Origin: an uncultured Methylibium sp.
GTDB taxonomy: Bacteria; Pseudomonadota; Gammaproteobacteria; Burkholderiales; Burkholderiaceae_C
Assembly (NCBI RefSeq): GCF_902826655.1
Contig: NZ_CADEFR010000005.1
Coordinates: forward strand, 1-64,000
DNA: 64,000 nt
Direction: 5' to 3'
The position numbers were made by a program, and so were the translations under genes. The notes under the pieces were generated by a model, which was not told the origin of the DNA, did no database searches, and saw only the letters and a list, made by a program, of their open reading frames with translations. Of this stretch, positions 35,602-44,921 are shown one piece after another (the first letter of the stretch is position 1; the number at the start of each line of letters is the position of its first letter).

Positions 35602-37617
35602 ATGCAGATGCCGCTGCGGCAGCACCGCCAGGACCAGCGCGAGCACATCGCCACCGTGATGCAGGTGGCCGAGGCCGGCCTCGCCGCGGATGCGGCACGC
35701 AAGCACGACCAGATCATCCGCGCCTCCTGGTCGCGCTGCGTGCACGAGCACCGGCTCGACCCCACGCGCATGCAGGAGGCGGTGATCCTGCCCAGCCACC
35801 AGCTGCGCGAGCACCAGGACCGCATCGAGGACTTCCTGCACATCGCTCGCCACGGCCTGGAGACGCTGTACCAGCAGGTCGCCGGCCTGGGCTACTGCGT
35901 GCTGCTGACCGACGCGCGCGGCGTCACGGTGGACTTCATCGGTGACCTGCAGCTCGACGCCAGCCTGCGCAAGGCCGGCCTCTACCTGGGCGCCGACTGG
36001 AGCGAGCAGCATGCCGGCACCTGCGGCGTGGGCACCTGCATCAGCACCGGCGAGTCGCTCACCGTGCACCTGGACGACCACTTCGACGCCACCCACATCC
36101 CGCTGACCTGCACCACCGCGCCGGTCTACGACGCGCAAGGCAAGTTGAACGCCGTGCTCGACATCAGCCAGCTCAGCAGCGCCCAGCCCAAGGCCAGCCA
36201 GCACCTCGCGCTGCAACTGGTGCGTACCTATGCCCAGCACATCGAGGACGCGAGCTTCCTGCACAGCCACCGCCACGCCTGGATCCTGCGCCTGAGCGCC
36301 GCGCCCGCCTTCCTCGACGTGAACCCCGACTACCTGCTGGCGCTGGACGACGCCGGCCGTGTGATCGGCCACAACCGCCGCGCCCAGCTGCTGCTGGAGG
36401 CGCAGTGGAAGCAGGCCGGTGTGGGCTCCGTCATCGGCCTGCCCTTCGAGCGCCTGTTCAACGCCACGCTGGCCGAGCTGGGCCGCTACACGCTACCGCG
36501 CGCCAACGACCAGCGCGCCATCACGCTCTCCGGCAGCGGCCGCGTGCTGTTCATGCTGGCCAGCCCGCCGCCCCGGCGCGAGCACGGACTGAGCGCCGCG
36601 GCGCCGCAACCGCAAGCCGGCAGCGAACGCAGGATCCCCAAGCCGCTGGCAGCCCTCTCGGGCGGCGACCCGGCGCTGGACCGGCAGATCGAGCGCGCGG
36701 CCAAGCTGGTCAACTCGCCCGTCAGCGTGCTGCTGACCGGCGAAACCGGCTCCGGCAAGGAGTACTTCGCCAAGGCCCTGCACCAGGCCAGCGAGCGCCG
36801 CGGCCGGCCCTTCGTGGCCGTCAACTGTGCTGCGATCCCCGAGACGCTGATCGAGAGCGAGCTGTTCGGCCACCTGCCCGGCAGCTTCTCCGGCGCCGGC
36901 CCCAAGGCCAAGAAGGGCCTGATCCAGGAGGCCGACGGCGGCACCCTCTTCCTCGACGAGATCGGCGACATGCCGCGCGATCTGCAGGCGCGCCTGCTGC
37001 GCGTACTGGCCGAACGCGAGGTGCTGCCGATCGGCGCGACCCGGCCCACGCCGGTCAACATCCGCGTCATCGCCGCGACCCACTGCGACCTGGAGGCGCT
37101 GGTGCGCGAGCGGCGCTTCCGCGACGACCTCTACTACCGCCTCAACGGCGCCCACATCGTGCTGCCGCCGCTGCGCGAGCGCCGCGACCTGGCGTGGCTG
37201 ATCCAGCGGATGCTGGGCGAGTGCGCGAAGGCGGCGGGGCGGAGCGAGGCGCCGCGCCTGTCCAGCGAGGCCAGCGAGCGGCTGCACGCCCACGCCTGGC
37301 CCGGCAACCTGCGCGAGTTGCGCAACGTGATCGACTTCGCCTGCGCGGTCTGCGGCGAGGACAGCATCGCGCTCGGCGACCTGCCCGATGGCATGGCGGC
37401 GACGGAGCCCGCGGTGGCGCGGGCAGCGACCGCGCCCGTCGATCCCGCGGCGGGCGCCGACCCCGTGGCCCGCCTGCGCGAGGCGCTGCAGGCCAGCGGC
37501 GGCAACGTCAGCGCCGCGGCGCGACGGCTCGGCATCTCGCGCATGACGCTGTACCGCCGCCTCAGGCAGGCCGGTCTGGCCGCCCCACCGCGCGGCGGCG
37601 ACCCGCCGGCCGACTGA
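35602..37617 (+). CDS. sigma-54-dependent transcriptional activator (AcoR-like)
   Basis: A 671-residue activator: N-terminal sensing part with a GAF-like domain (about residues 60-200, ending VGTCISTGESLTVHLD), a second sensor region, a AAA+ domain with Walker A GETGSGKE, Walker B GGTLFLDEIGDM, and a Fis-type HTH (ASGGNVSAAARRLGISRMTLYRRLR). I prefer the ATG at 35602 behind AGGAGA over the ATG at 35584. The sigma-54 contact loop reads GSFSGA rather than GAFTGA. It hydrolyses ATP to open sigma-54 promoters; an exact -24/-12 promoter lies in front of the monooxygenase gene at 38346, with binding-site-like repeats upstream. Confidence 0.9.
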   Translation: MQMPLRQHRQDQREHIATVMQVAEAGLAADAARKHDQIIRASWSRCVHEHRLDPTRMQEAVILPSHQLREHQDRIEDFLHIARHGLETLYQQVAGLGYCVLLTDARGVTVDFIGDLQLDASLRKAGLYLGADWSEQHAGTCGVGTCISTGESLTVHLDDHFDATHIPLTCTTAPVYDAQGKLNAVLDISQLSSAQPKASQHLALQLVRTYAQHIEDASFLHSHRHAWILRLSAAPAFLDVNPDYLLALDDAGRVIGHNRRAQLLLEAQWKQAGVGSVIGLPFERLFNATLAELGRYTLPRANDQRAITLSGSGRVLFMLASPPPRREHGLSAAAPQPQAGSERRIPKPLAALSGGDPALDRQIERAAKLVNSPVSVLLTGETGSGKEYFAKALHQASERRGRPFVAVNCAAIPETLIESELFGHLPGSFSGAGPKAKKGLIQEADGGTLFLDEIGDMPRDLQARLLRVLAEREVLPIGATRPTPVNIRVIAATHCDLEALVRERRFRDDLYYRLNGAHIVLPPLRERRDLAWLIQRMLGECAKAAGRSEAPRLSSEASERLHAHAWPGNLRELRNVIDFACAVCGEDSIALGDLPDGMAATEPAVARAATAPVDPAAGADPVARLREALQASGGNVSAAARRLGISRMTLYRRLRQAGLAAPPRGGDPPAD

Positions 37618-37639
37618 AGGCGCGGCCCGCCTCAGGACC

Positions 37640-38080
37640 TCAGGACCCGACCGACTCCATCAGGGCCCGGTCGGCCGCCGGCAGCGCGGCCAGCCACTGC
37701 AGCTCGCTGCCCGGCTGTGGCAGCACATGGCCGTACTCGACCATGTGGCTCGCCTCCACATCGACGATGTAGCCCCAGGCCTGCGCCGGCTCCAGCCCGG
37801 CCGCCGCGCGCACCGCGGCCATCAGCTGCACCAGCAAGGTGGTCTTCAGCTCGCTCGAACGGCCGGCGCGGATCTGTCCGTAGACGAACACATGCTGGTG
37901 CGCCATCGGCTTGCCGCCGACGAACCAGTGGCCGGCCGGCACGTCCACGAACAGCACCTGCGCGAAGAAGGTCTGGGCGCCGGTGACTTCCTTGTGCACG
38001 CGCGTGATCTCGGCGGCGATGCGGGCGCGCTGGCCGGCGTCGAGGCGGCCGGCGGGGGCGTGGACGGTGTAGGTGGGCAT
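37640..38080 (-). CDS. tautomerase-superfamily protein
   Basis: A 146-residue protein starting MPTYTVHAP, with the N-terminal Pro (after Met removal) that is the catalytic base of the 4-oxalocrotonate tautomerase superfamily. The length and two-repeat pattern (second part from about residue 60, GKPMAHQHVFVYGQIRAGRSSELK) fit the cis-CaaD/MSAD-like group. Start ATG 38078-38080. It is divergent from the sigma-54-controlled monooxygenase and converges with the activator, so it could act on a product of the same pathway. Reaction unknown. Confidence 0.8.
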   Translation of the reverse strand: MPTYTVHAPAGRLDAGQRARIAAEITRVHKEVTGAQTFFAQVLFVDVPAGHWFVGGKPMAHQHVFVYGQIRAGRSSELKTTLLVQLMAAVRAAAGLEPAQAWGYIVDVEASHMVEYGHVLPQPGSELQWLAALPAADRALMESVGS

Positions 38081-38132
38081 GCAGGTCTCCGTGATGGGCG
38101 GGTCGGGAGCGACGATGCTAGAGCCTGTTCGG

Positions 38133-38174
38133 GCTGTCACAGCGTCACAGCGACACCTGTCTCGCTGTGACAGC
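38133..38174. promoter_or_regulatory. upstream activating sequence with three half-sites
   Basis: GTCACAGCG occurs at 38136-38144 and again at 38144-38152 (8-base period), and its inverse CGCTGTGAC at 38163-38171. The outer pair makes a perfect 12-bp inverted repeat (GCTGTCACAGCG, 38133-38144, with 38163-38174), the inner pair a perfect 10-bp one (38144-38153 with 38162-38171). Located about 90 bases upstream of the sigma-54 promoter, right for a Fis-HTH enhancer-binding activator. Confidence 0.75.
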
Positions 38175-38262
38175 GGTACAGACCGGCGCCGGGCCACCGG
38201 CGCACCGCCCCAGCCGACTTCGCCCCAGTGACGCCGTGGCTTGCCGTCGCCTGCGCCACCTG

Positions 38263-38278
38263 CGGCACGCGGCTTGCG
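38263..38278 (+). promoter_or_regulatory. sigma-54 (-24/-12) promoter of the flavin monooxygenase
   Basis: CGGCACGCGGCTTGCG: GG at 38264-38265, exactly ten bases, GC at 38276-38277, and matches to TGGCACG-N4-TTGC in all but the first base. Predicted start near 38288, leaving a leader of about 58 bases before the ATG at 38346. Confidence 0.8.
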
Positions 38279-38345
38279 CATGCGCTGCCGCCGGCCCCGT
38301 CGGGCCCGCGACTGTCATGCCCCAAGAATCCACGGAGACCCTCTC

Positions 38346-40148
38346 ATGACCGAGCTTGCCAACCCCCACACCCAGTCCGCCCAGAGCTGGCTCGCCAGCC
38401 TGGGCGCGGCGCTGGAAAAGGGCGACATCGCCGGCGCGCTGGCGCTGTTCGACGACGACTGCTACTGGCGCGATCTGGTCAGCTTCACCTGGAACCTGCA
38501 CACCGCCGAGGGCAAGCCCGCGATCGAGGCGATGCTGAAGGCCACGCTGGCGAACACCAAGCCATCCAACTGGCAGATCGCCGGCGAGGGCGAGGACGGC
38601 GGCGGCTTCACCCAGGCCTGGTTCACCTTCGAGACCGCGGTCGCGCGCGGCAAGGGTCTGGTGCGCCTGAAAGGCGACAAGTGCTGGACGCTGCTGACCA
38701 CGATGGTCGAGCTGAAGGGTCACGAAGAGGCCAAGGGCGCGACGCGGCCCAAGGGCGTCGCGCACGGCGCGCAGGCCGACCGCCAGACCTGGTCCGAGAA
38801 GCGCGCGCAAGAGGCCGCCGAGCTGGGCTACAAGACCCAGCCCGAGGTCGTGATCATCGGCGGCGGTCAGGGCGGCATCGCGCTCGGCGCGCGGCTGCGG
38901 CGCCTGGGCGTGCCCACGCTGATCATCGAGAAGAACGACAAGCCCGGCGACAGCTGGCGCAAGCGCTACAAGAGCCTGTGCCTGCACGACCCGGTGTGGT
39001 ACGACCACCTGCCCTACCTGCCCTTCCCCGACCACTGGCCGGTCTTCGCGCCCAAGGACAAGATCGGCGACTGGCTCGAGATGTACACGCGGGTGATGGA
39101 GCTGAACTACTGGAACTCCACCACCTGCAAGAAGGCGAGCTTCGACGAGGCCAGGGGCGAGTGGACCGTCGAGGTCGAACGTGAAGGCAAGGCGGTCACG
39201 CTGAAGCCGAAGCAGCTGGTCATCGCCACCGGCATGTCGGCCGTGGCCAACGTGCCCAGGTACCCGGGCGCCGACGGCTTTGCGGGCGAGCAGCATCACT
39301 CCAGCCAGCACCCGGGGCCGGACCGCTACGTGGGCAAGAAGGCGGTGGTGATCGGCTCCAACAACTCGGCGCACGACATCTGCGCGGCGCTGTGGGAGAA
39401 GGGCGTGGACGTCACGATGATCCAGCGGACCTCCACGCACATCATCAAGAGCGACACGCTGATGGAACTGGCGCTGGGCGGCCTGTACTCCGAGCAGGCG
39501 GTGGCCGCCGGCATCGACCACCACAAGGCCGACCTGATCTTCGCCAGCGTGCCGTACCAGATCATGCACGGCTTCCACATCCCCGTGTACGAGGAAGCAA
39601 AGAAGCGCGACGCCGACCTCTACGACCGGCTCGCCAAACGCGGCTTCATGCTGGACTTCGGCGACGACGGCTCGGGCCTGTTCATGAAGTACCTGCGCCG
39701 CGGCTCGGGCTACTACATCGACGTGGGCGCGTCCGAGCTGGTGGCCGACGGCAAGATCAAGCTCAAGAGCGGCGTGGGCGTCGAGAAGATCAACGCCAGG
39801 TCCGTGAGCTTCTCCGACGGCAGCGAACTGCCGGCCGACCTGATCGTCTACGCCACCGGCTACACGTCGATGAACGGCTGGGCCGAGATGCTGATCAGCA
39901 AGGAAGTCGCCGACAAGGTCGGCAAGTGCTGGGGCCTGGGCTCAGGCACCACCAAGGACCCGGGGCCCTGGGAAGGCGAGTTGCGCAACATGTGGAAGCC
40001 GACGCAGCAGCAGAACCTGTGGTTCCACGGCGGCAACCTGCACCAGTCGCGGCACTACTCGCAGTTCCTGTCGCTGCAGCTGAAGGCCCGCGCCGCCGGC
40101 ATCCCGACGCCGGTGTACGGGTTGCCGAAGGTGAATCACCTGAGGTGA
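38346..40148 (+). CDS. FAD-dependent monooxygenase (FMO/Baeyer-Villiger type) with N-terminal SnoaL-like domain
   Basis: A 600-residue flavoprotein. Residues 1-130 look like an NTF2/SnoaL-type domain (LEKGDIAGALALFDDDCYW). The FAD Rossmann motif is VVIIGGGQGGIALGARL (168-184), the NADPH Rossmann motif AVVIGSNNSAHDICAAL lies near residue 340, and YATGYTSM marks the C-terminal FAD contact. It should use NADPH and O2 to oxygenate a ketone, amine or sulfide in the cytoplasm. The ATG at 38346 follows GGAGA; an open frame 35 codons upstream overlaps the promoter. Controlled by the sigma-54 promoter at 38263; substrate unknown. Confidence 0.85.
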   Translation: MTELANPHTQSAQSWLASLGAALEKGDIAGALALFDDDCYWRDLVSFTWNLHTAEGKPAIEAMLKATLANTKPSNWQIAGEGEDGGGFTQAWFTFETAVARGKGLVRLKGDKCWTLLTTMVELKGHEEAKGATRPKGVAHGAQADRQTWSEKRAQEAAELGYKTQPEVVIIGGGQGGIALGARLRRLGVPTLIIEKNDKPGDSWRKRYKSLCLHDPVWYDHLPYLPFPDHWPVFAPKDKIGDWLEMYTRVMELNYWNSTTCKKASFDEARGEWTVEVEREGKAVTLKPKQLVIATGMSAVANVPRYPGADGFAGEQHHSSQHPGPDRYVGKKAVVIGSNNSAHDICAALWEKGVDVTMIQRTSTHIIKSDTLMELALGGLYSEQAVAAGIDHHKADLIFASVPYQIMHGFHIPVYEEAKKRDADLYDRLAKRGFMLDFGDDGSGLFMKYLRRGSGYYIDVGASELVADGKIKLKSGVGVEKINARSVSFSDGSELPADLIVYATGYTSMNGWAEMLISKEVADKVGKCWGLGSGTTKDPGPWEGELRNMWKPTQQQNLWFHGGNLHQSRHYSQFLSLQLKARAAGIPTPVYGLPKVNHLR

Positions 40149-40184
40149 CCCACACCGGTCGTCGTGCGCGGCGGTTCGCTGCCG

Positions 40185-41591
40185 TCAGATCGCCGCCTCC
40201 CAGCCCCCGCCCAGCGCCCGCACCAGCCCCACGGTCGCCTGGTACTGCGCGGCCTTGACCTGCAGCGCCTGGCGGCGGTTGGCGAGTTCGCTGCGCTGCG
40301 CGTCCAGCAGGTCGATCTGGCTGACCAGGCCGTTGCGGTAGCGCGAGCTGGACAGCACCGTCGCGCGGCTGGCCGCGGCGACTGCGCGCGACTGCGCGTC
40401 GGCCTGCTCGGCCAGCAGGCGCAGCGCGGACAGCTGGTCCTCGACGTCGCGGAAGGCGACGAGCACCTGCTCGCGATAGCCGGCCAGCGCGGCGTCGAGC
40501 TCGGCGCTGGCGTTCTGCACGCCGGCCTCGCGGCGCCCGCCGTCGAAGAGCGGCAGCGACAGCAGCGCGCCCACGCCCCAGGACCGCGCCGACCACTTGA
40601 ACAGATCGCCCAGTTCGGGCGAGGCGTAGCCGCCGTTCGCGGTGAGCGACAGGTTGGGGAACCAGGCGGCCTGCGCCACGCCCACACGCTGCTGCGCCGC
40701 CAGCATGGCGTGCTGCGCAGCCGACACGTCGGGCCGGCGCGTCAGCACCGCACTCGGCACACCGGCCGGAATGACGGGCAGCGCGCTGCGCCAGTCGGCC
40801 GCATCGACGCGGAAGTCCGACGCGGCGGCGCCGACCAGCACCGCGAGCGCGTGCTCCAGCTCGGCGCGGCGGCGGTCGAGGGCCAGCGCTTCCGACTCGG
40901 TCGCGGCGACCTGGGTGCGCACGCGCGCGACGTCGAGCTCGGCCACGTCGCCGGCGCTGTAGCGGCGCTCGATGAGGTTGAGCGTGTCGCGGTAGGCGGT
41001 GACGGTGTCGCGCACCAGGCGGCGCTCTTCGTCGACGGCGCGCAGCGCCAGGTAGGTCTGCGCCACGTCGGCCTGCACCAGCAGGCGCGTGCTCTGCAGC
41101 AGCGCCTCGCGCGAGCGGGCGTCCAGCGCGGCAGCGCGGCTGGCGGCCTGCAGGCGGCCGAACAGGTCGACCTCGTAGGCCAGCGACGCGCCGGCGCTGA
41201 CGACGGTGGCCGGACGGTTGCCGTTGGCCGCGTCGGTGCCGCGCGAGGCGCCGGCGCCCACGCCGATCTGCGGCAGGCGGTCGGCGTCCGCCGCGCGCAG
41301 GAAGGCGCGCGCCTGCGCCAGCCGCGCCGCGGCGATCTGCACGCTGTGGTTGGCGGTGGCGGCGCGTTCGACCAGGCCGTCGAGCGTGGCGTCGTCGAAG
41401 GCCTTCCACCAGGTGCCGCGGGCCTGCGGCTCGGCGGGCGCGGCCTGGGTCCAGCGACCGTCGCCTTCCTTGAAGGCCGCAGGCGCGGCCGGCAGCGCGG
41501 CGGGGTCGATGGCGGGGGCGCTCACGCAGCCGGCCAGCAGCAGGGCGGCGAACAGGGGCGCGAGCAGGCGCTTGTTGGCAAGGATCTTCAT
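40185..41591 (-). CDS. RND efflux outer membrane channel (OprM/OprN/NodT family)
   Basis: A 468-residue lipoprotein: signal with lipobox LLLAGC (Cys about residue 22), then two repeated OEP halves. The first half has WWKAFDDATLDGLVERA and LSYEVDLFGRL-like LAYEVDLFGRL; the second RPDVSAAQHAMLAAQQRVGVAQAAWFPNLSL and ending QYQATVGLVRALGGGW. It forms the trimeric outer membrane duct for the pump encoded upstream, 20 bases away. Last gene of the operon. Confidence 0.92.
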   Translation of the reverse strand: MKILANKRLLAPLFAALLLAGCVSAPAIDPAALPAAPAAFKEGDGRWTQAAPAEPQARGTWWKAFDDATLDGLVERAATANHSVQIAAARLAQARAFLRAADADRLPQIGVGAGASRGTDAANGNRPATVVSAGASLAYEVDLFGRLQAASRAAALDARSREALLQSTRLLVQADVAQTYLALRAVDEERRLVRDTVTAYRDTLNLIERRYSAGDVAELDVARVRTQVAATESEALALDRRRAELEHALAVLVGAAASDFRVDAADWRSALPVIPAGVPSAVLTRRPDVSAAQHAMLAAQQRVGVAQAAWFPNLSLTANGGYASPELGDLFKWSARSWGVGALLSLPLFDGGRREAGVQNASAELDAALAGYREQVLVAFRDVEDQLSALRLLAEQADAQSRAVAAASRATVLSSSRYRNGLVSQIDLLDAQRSELANRRQALQVKAAQYQATVGLVRALGGGWEAAI

Positions 41592-41611
41592 CGTCTTCTT
41601 TCTGTGACTGG

Positions 41612-44600
41612 TCACTCGTCGGCGCGCCGCGGCGCGGCCGGCACGGGCCTGATCGATGCGCCGCCGGCGCTGCCGTGGCTGTCGCCGTGGGTGCCCGCAA
41701 AGGCCTCGACCTGCGGCACCTCGCCATGCAGCTTGAGCGGCTGGTTGCCGGTCAGGCGGCGCAGCAGCACATAGAACACCGGCGTCAGGAACAGGCCGAA
41801 GGCCGTGACGCCGATCATCCCGGCGAACACCGCCACGCCCATGGCCTGGCGCATCTCGGAACCGGCGCCGCTGGACAGCACCAGCGGCAGCACGCCCATC
41901 ACGAAGGCCAGCGAGGTCATCAGGATCGGGCGCAGCCGCAGGCGGCTGGCCTCGATCGCGGCCTGCACCGGCGTGCGTCCGGCGAACTCCAGCTCGCGGG
42001 CGAACTCGACGATCAGGATCGCGTTCTTGGCGCTCAGCCCCACCAGCACGATCAAGCCGATCTGCGTGAACACGTTGTTGTCGCCGCCGTCCAGCCACAC
42101 GCCGGTCATCGCGGCCAGCAGGCCCATCGGCACGATCAGGATGATCGACAGCGGCAGCGTCAGGCTTTCGTACTGCGCGGCCAGCACCAGGAACACCAGC
42201 AGGATCGCCAGCGGAAAGACCCACATCGCCGAGTTGCCGGCCAGGATCTCCTGGTAGGTCAGCTCCGTCCACTCGTAGCCGATGCCGGGCGGCAGCGTCT
42301 CGGCGGCGATGCGCTCGATCGCGTCCTGCGCCTGGCCCGAGCTGTAGCCCGGCGCCGCACCGCCGTTGATGTCGGCAGCCAGGAAACCGTTGTAGCGCAT
42401 CGCGCGTTCCGGGCCGGCGGCATGCTCCACCTTCAACAGCGCGGCCAGCGGGATCATCTCGCCGCTGGCCGAGCGCACCTTGAGCTGGCCGATGTCGTCG
42501 GCGCGCGCGCGGAACGGCGCATCGGCCTGCACGCGCACGGTGTAGGTCCGGCCGAACTTGTTGAAGTCGTTGACGTACAGCGAGCCGAGGTAGATCTGCA
42601 GCGTGTCGAACACGTCGGTCACCGCGACGCCGAGCTGGCGCGCGCGGGTGCGGTCGATGTCGGCATAGAGCTGCGGCACGTTGACCTGGTAGCTGCTGAA
42701 CATGCCGGCCAGCTCGGGCGTCTGGTAGGCCTTGGCCATGAAGGCCTTGACGGCCTGGTCGAGCGCCTCGTAGCCGAGGCCGCCGCGGTCCTCGAGCTGC
42801 AGCTTGAAGCCGCCGGTCGTGCCCAGGCCCTGCACCGGCGGGGGCGGGAACATGACGATGAAGGCGTCCTCGACGGCCGCGTACTTCTGGTTGAGCTGCT
42901 GCGCGATCGCGGCGCCGCTGAGGCTGGGGTCCTTGCGCTGGTCGAACGGCGCCAGCGTCGCGAACACGATGCCGGAGTTGGAGCTGTTGGTGAAGCCGTT
43001 GATCGACAGCCCCGGGAACGACACCGCGTGCTCGACGCCCGGCTGCGCGAGCGTGATGTCGCCCATGCGGCGGATCACGTCCTCGGTGCGGTCGAGCGTG
43101 GCGCCGTCGGGCAGCTGTGCGAAGCCGATCAGGTACTGCTTGTCCTGCGCCGGCACGAAGCCGCCGGGCACCGCCTTGAACAGCGCGCCGGTCGCGGCCA
43201 GCAGCACGAGGTACACGCCGACCATCACCGTCTTGCGCGAGATCGCGCGCGTCACGCCGCCGCTGTAGCCCTGGGCGCCGCGCCTGAAGACGCGGTTGAA
43301 GGCGGCGAAGAAGCGGCCGAACACGGCGTCCATGCCGCGCGTCAGCGCGTCCTTCGGCGCGTCGTGGCCCTTGAGCAGCAGCGCGGCGAGCGCCGGCGAC
43401 AGCGTCAGCGAGTTGATCGCCGAGATCACCGTCGAGATCGCGATCGTCAGCGCGAACTGTCGGTAGAACTGCCCGGTCAGGCCGCTGATGAAGGCGAGCG
43501 GCACGAACACGGCCACCAGCACCAGCGCGATCGCGATGATCGGGCCCGAGACCTCGCGCATCGCGCGGTAGGTGGCCTCGCGCGGACTCAGGCCCGCCTC
43601 GATGTTGCGCTCGACGTTCTCGACCACGACGATGGCGTCGTCGACCACGATGCCGATCGCCAGCACCAGGCCGAACAGGCTCAGCGCGTTGATCGAGAAG
43701 CCGAACAGGTGCATCACCGCGAAGGTGCCGATCACCGACACCGGCACCGCCAGCAGCGGGATGATCGACGCGCGCCAGGTCTGCAGGAACAGGATCACCA
43801 CCAGCACCACCAGCGCCACGGCCTCCAGCAGCGTGTGCACCACCGACTCGATCGAGGCGCGCACGAACTGCGTCGGGTCGTAGACGATCTCGTAGTCCAC
43901 GCCCTCGGGCATGTTCTTCTTCAGCTCGGCCATGGTCTGGCGCACGCTGTCCGAGATCTGGATCGCGTTGGAGCCGGGCGCCTGGAACACCGGCACGGCC
44001 ACGGCCTGCTTGTTGTCGAGCAGCGAGCGCAGCGCGTACTCGGACGCGCCGAGCTCGATGCGGCCCAGGTCCTTGAGCCGCGTGACCTCGCCGTTGGCGC
44101 CGGTCTTGACGATGATCTCGGCGAACTCCTCCTCGTTCTTGAGGCGGCCCTGCGCGTTGACCGACAGCTGCAGGTCGATGCCCGGCAGGCCCGGCGAGGC
44201 GCCCACCACGCCGGCGGCGGCCTGGATGTTCTGCTCGCGGATCGCGCGCACCACGTCGCCGGCCGACAGGCCGCGCTCGGCGACCTTCTGCGGGTCGAGC
44301 CAGACGCGCATCGCGTAGTCACCCGAGCCGAACAGCTGCACCTGGCCCACGCCCTCGATGCGCGCCAGCCGGTCCTTGACATTGAGCACCGCGTAGTTGC
44401 GCAGGTAGGTCATGTCGTAGCGGTCGTTCGGCGACAGCAGGTGCACGACCATCGTCAGGTCCGGCGAGCTCTTGACCGTGGTGATGCCCATGCGGCGCAC
44501 CTCCTCGGGCAGCCGCGGCTCGGCCTGCGCGACGCGGTTCTGCACCAGCTGCTGGGCCTTGTCCGGGTCGGTGCCGAGCTTGAAGGTGACGGTCAGCGTC

Positions 44601-44869
44601 ATCAGGCCGTCGGTGGTGGCCTGGCTGCCCATGTAGAGCATGCCCTCGACGCCGTTGATGGCCTCCTCGATCGGCGTGGCCACGGTCTCGGCGATCACCT
44701 TGGGGTTGGCGCCGGGGTACTGCGCGCGCACCACCACCGAGGGCGGCACGACCTCGGGGTACTCCGAGATCGGCAGCGTGCGCAGCGCCAGCAGGCCGGC
44801 GATCAGCATCAGCAGCGACAGCACGCCGGCGAAGATCGGCCGGTCGATGAAGAATCTGGACAGGTTCAT
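41612..44869 (-). CDS. RND multidrug efflux pump inner membrane protein (MexF/AcrB, HAE1 family)
   Basis: A 1085-residue HAE1 transporter, a little longer than MexF because of a His/Gly/Pro-rich tail. N-terminus MNLSRFFIDRPIFAGVLS and the first loop LPISEYPEVVPPSVVVRAQYPGA are near-diagnostic for the MexF branch. Proton relay residues: adjacent Asp pair in IGIVVDDAIVVVENVE (helix 4) and Lys in LIVLVGLSAKNAILIVEFA (helix 10). Exports drugs such as chloramphenicol or quinolones in known relatives; real substrates here are unknown. Located 52 bases after the adaptor gene. Confidence 0.95.
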   Translation of the reverse strand: MNLSRFFIDRPIFAGVLSLLMLIAGLLALRTLPISEYPEVVPPSVVVRAQYPGANPKVIAETVATPIEEAINGVEGMLYMGSQATTDGLMTLTVTFKLGTDPDKAQQLVQNRVAQAEPRLPEEVRRMGITTVKSSPDLTMVVHLLSPNDRYDMTYLRNYAVLNVKDRLARIEGVGQVQLFGSGDYAMRVWLDPQKVAERGLSAGDVVRAIREQNIQAAAGVVGASPGLPGIDLQLSVNAQGRLKNEEEFAEIIVKTGANGEVTRLKDLGRIELGASEYALRSLLDNKQAVAVPVFQAPGSNAIQISDSVRQTMAELKKNMPEGVDYEIVYDPTQFVRASIESVVHTLLEAVALVVLVVILFLQTWRASIIPLLAVPVSVIGTFAVMHLFGFSINALSLFGLVLAIGIVVDDAIVVVENVERNIEAGLSPREATYRAMREVSGPIIAIALVLVAVFVPLAFISGLTGQFYRQFALTIAISTVISAINSLTLSPALAALLLKGHDAPKDALTRGMDAVFGRFFAAFNRVFRRGAQGYSGGVTRAISRKTVMVGVYLVLLAATGALFKAVPGGFVPAQDKQYLIGFAQLPDGATLDRTEDVIRRMGDITLAQPGVEHAVSFPGLSINGFTNSSNSGIVFATLAPFDQRKDPSLSGAAIAQQLNQKYAAVEDAFIVMFPPPPVQGLGTTGGFKLQLEDRGGLGYEALDQAVKAFMAKAYQTPELAGMFSSYQVNVPQLYADIDRTRARQLGVAVTDVFDTLQIYLGSLYVNDFNKFGRTYTVRVQADAPFRARADDIGQLKVRSASGEMIPLAALLKVEHAAGPERAMRYNGFLAADINGGAAPGYSSGQAQDAIERIAAETLPPGIGYEWTELTYQEILAGNSAMWVFPLAILLVFLVLAAQYESLTLPLSIILIVPMGLLAAMTGVWLDGGDNNVFTQIGLIVLVGLSAKNAILIVEFARELEFAGRTPVQAAIEASRLRLRPILMTSLAFVMGVLPLVLSSGAGSEMRQAMGVAVFAGMIGVTAFGLFLTPVFYVLLRRLTGNQPLKLHGEVPQVEAFAGTHGDSHGSAGGASIRPVPAAPRRADE

Positions 44870-44921
44870 GACGCGCTCCCTCGTGCGCTGGATCGTTCGG
44901 ACTTGTTGTGAAGAGCGCGGC

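Noticed and set aside
41675..44911. A 1078-codon open frame on the plus strand opposite the RND pump
   Set aside because: Shadow of the pump gene; composition is His/Arg/Asp-rich with no motif.
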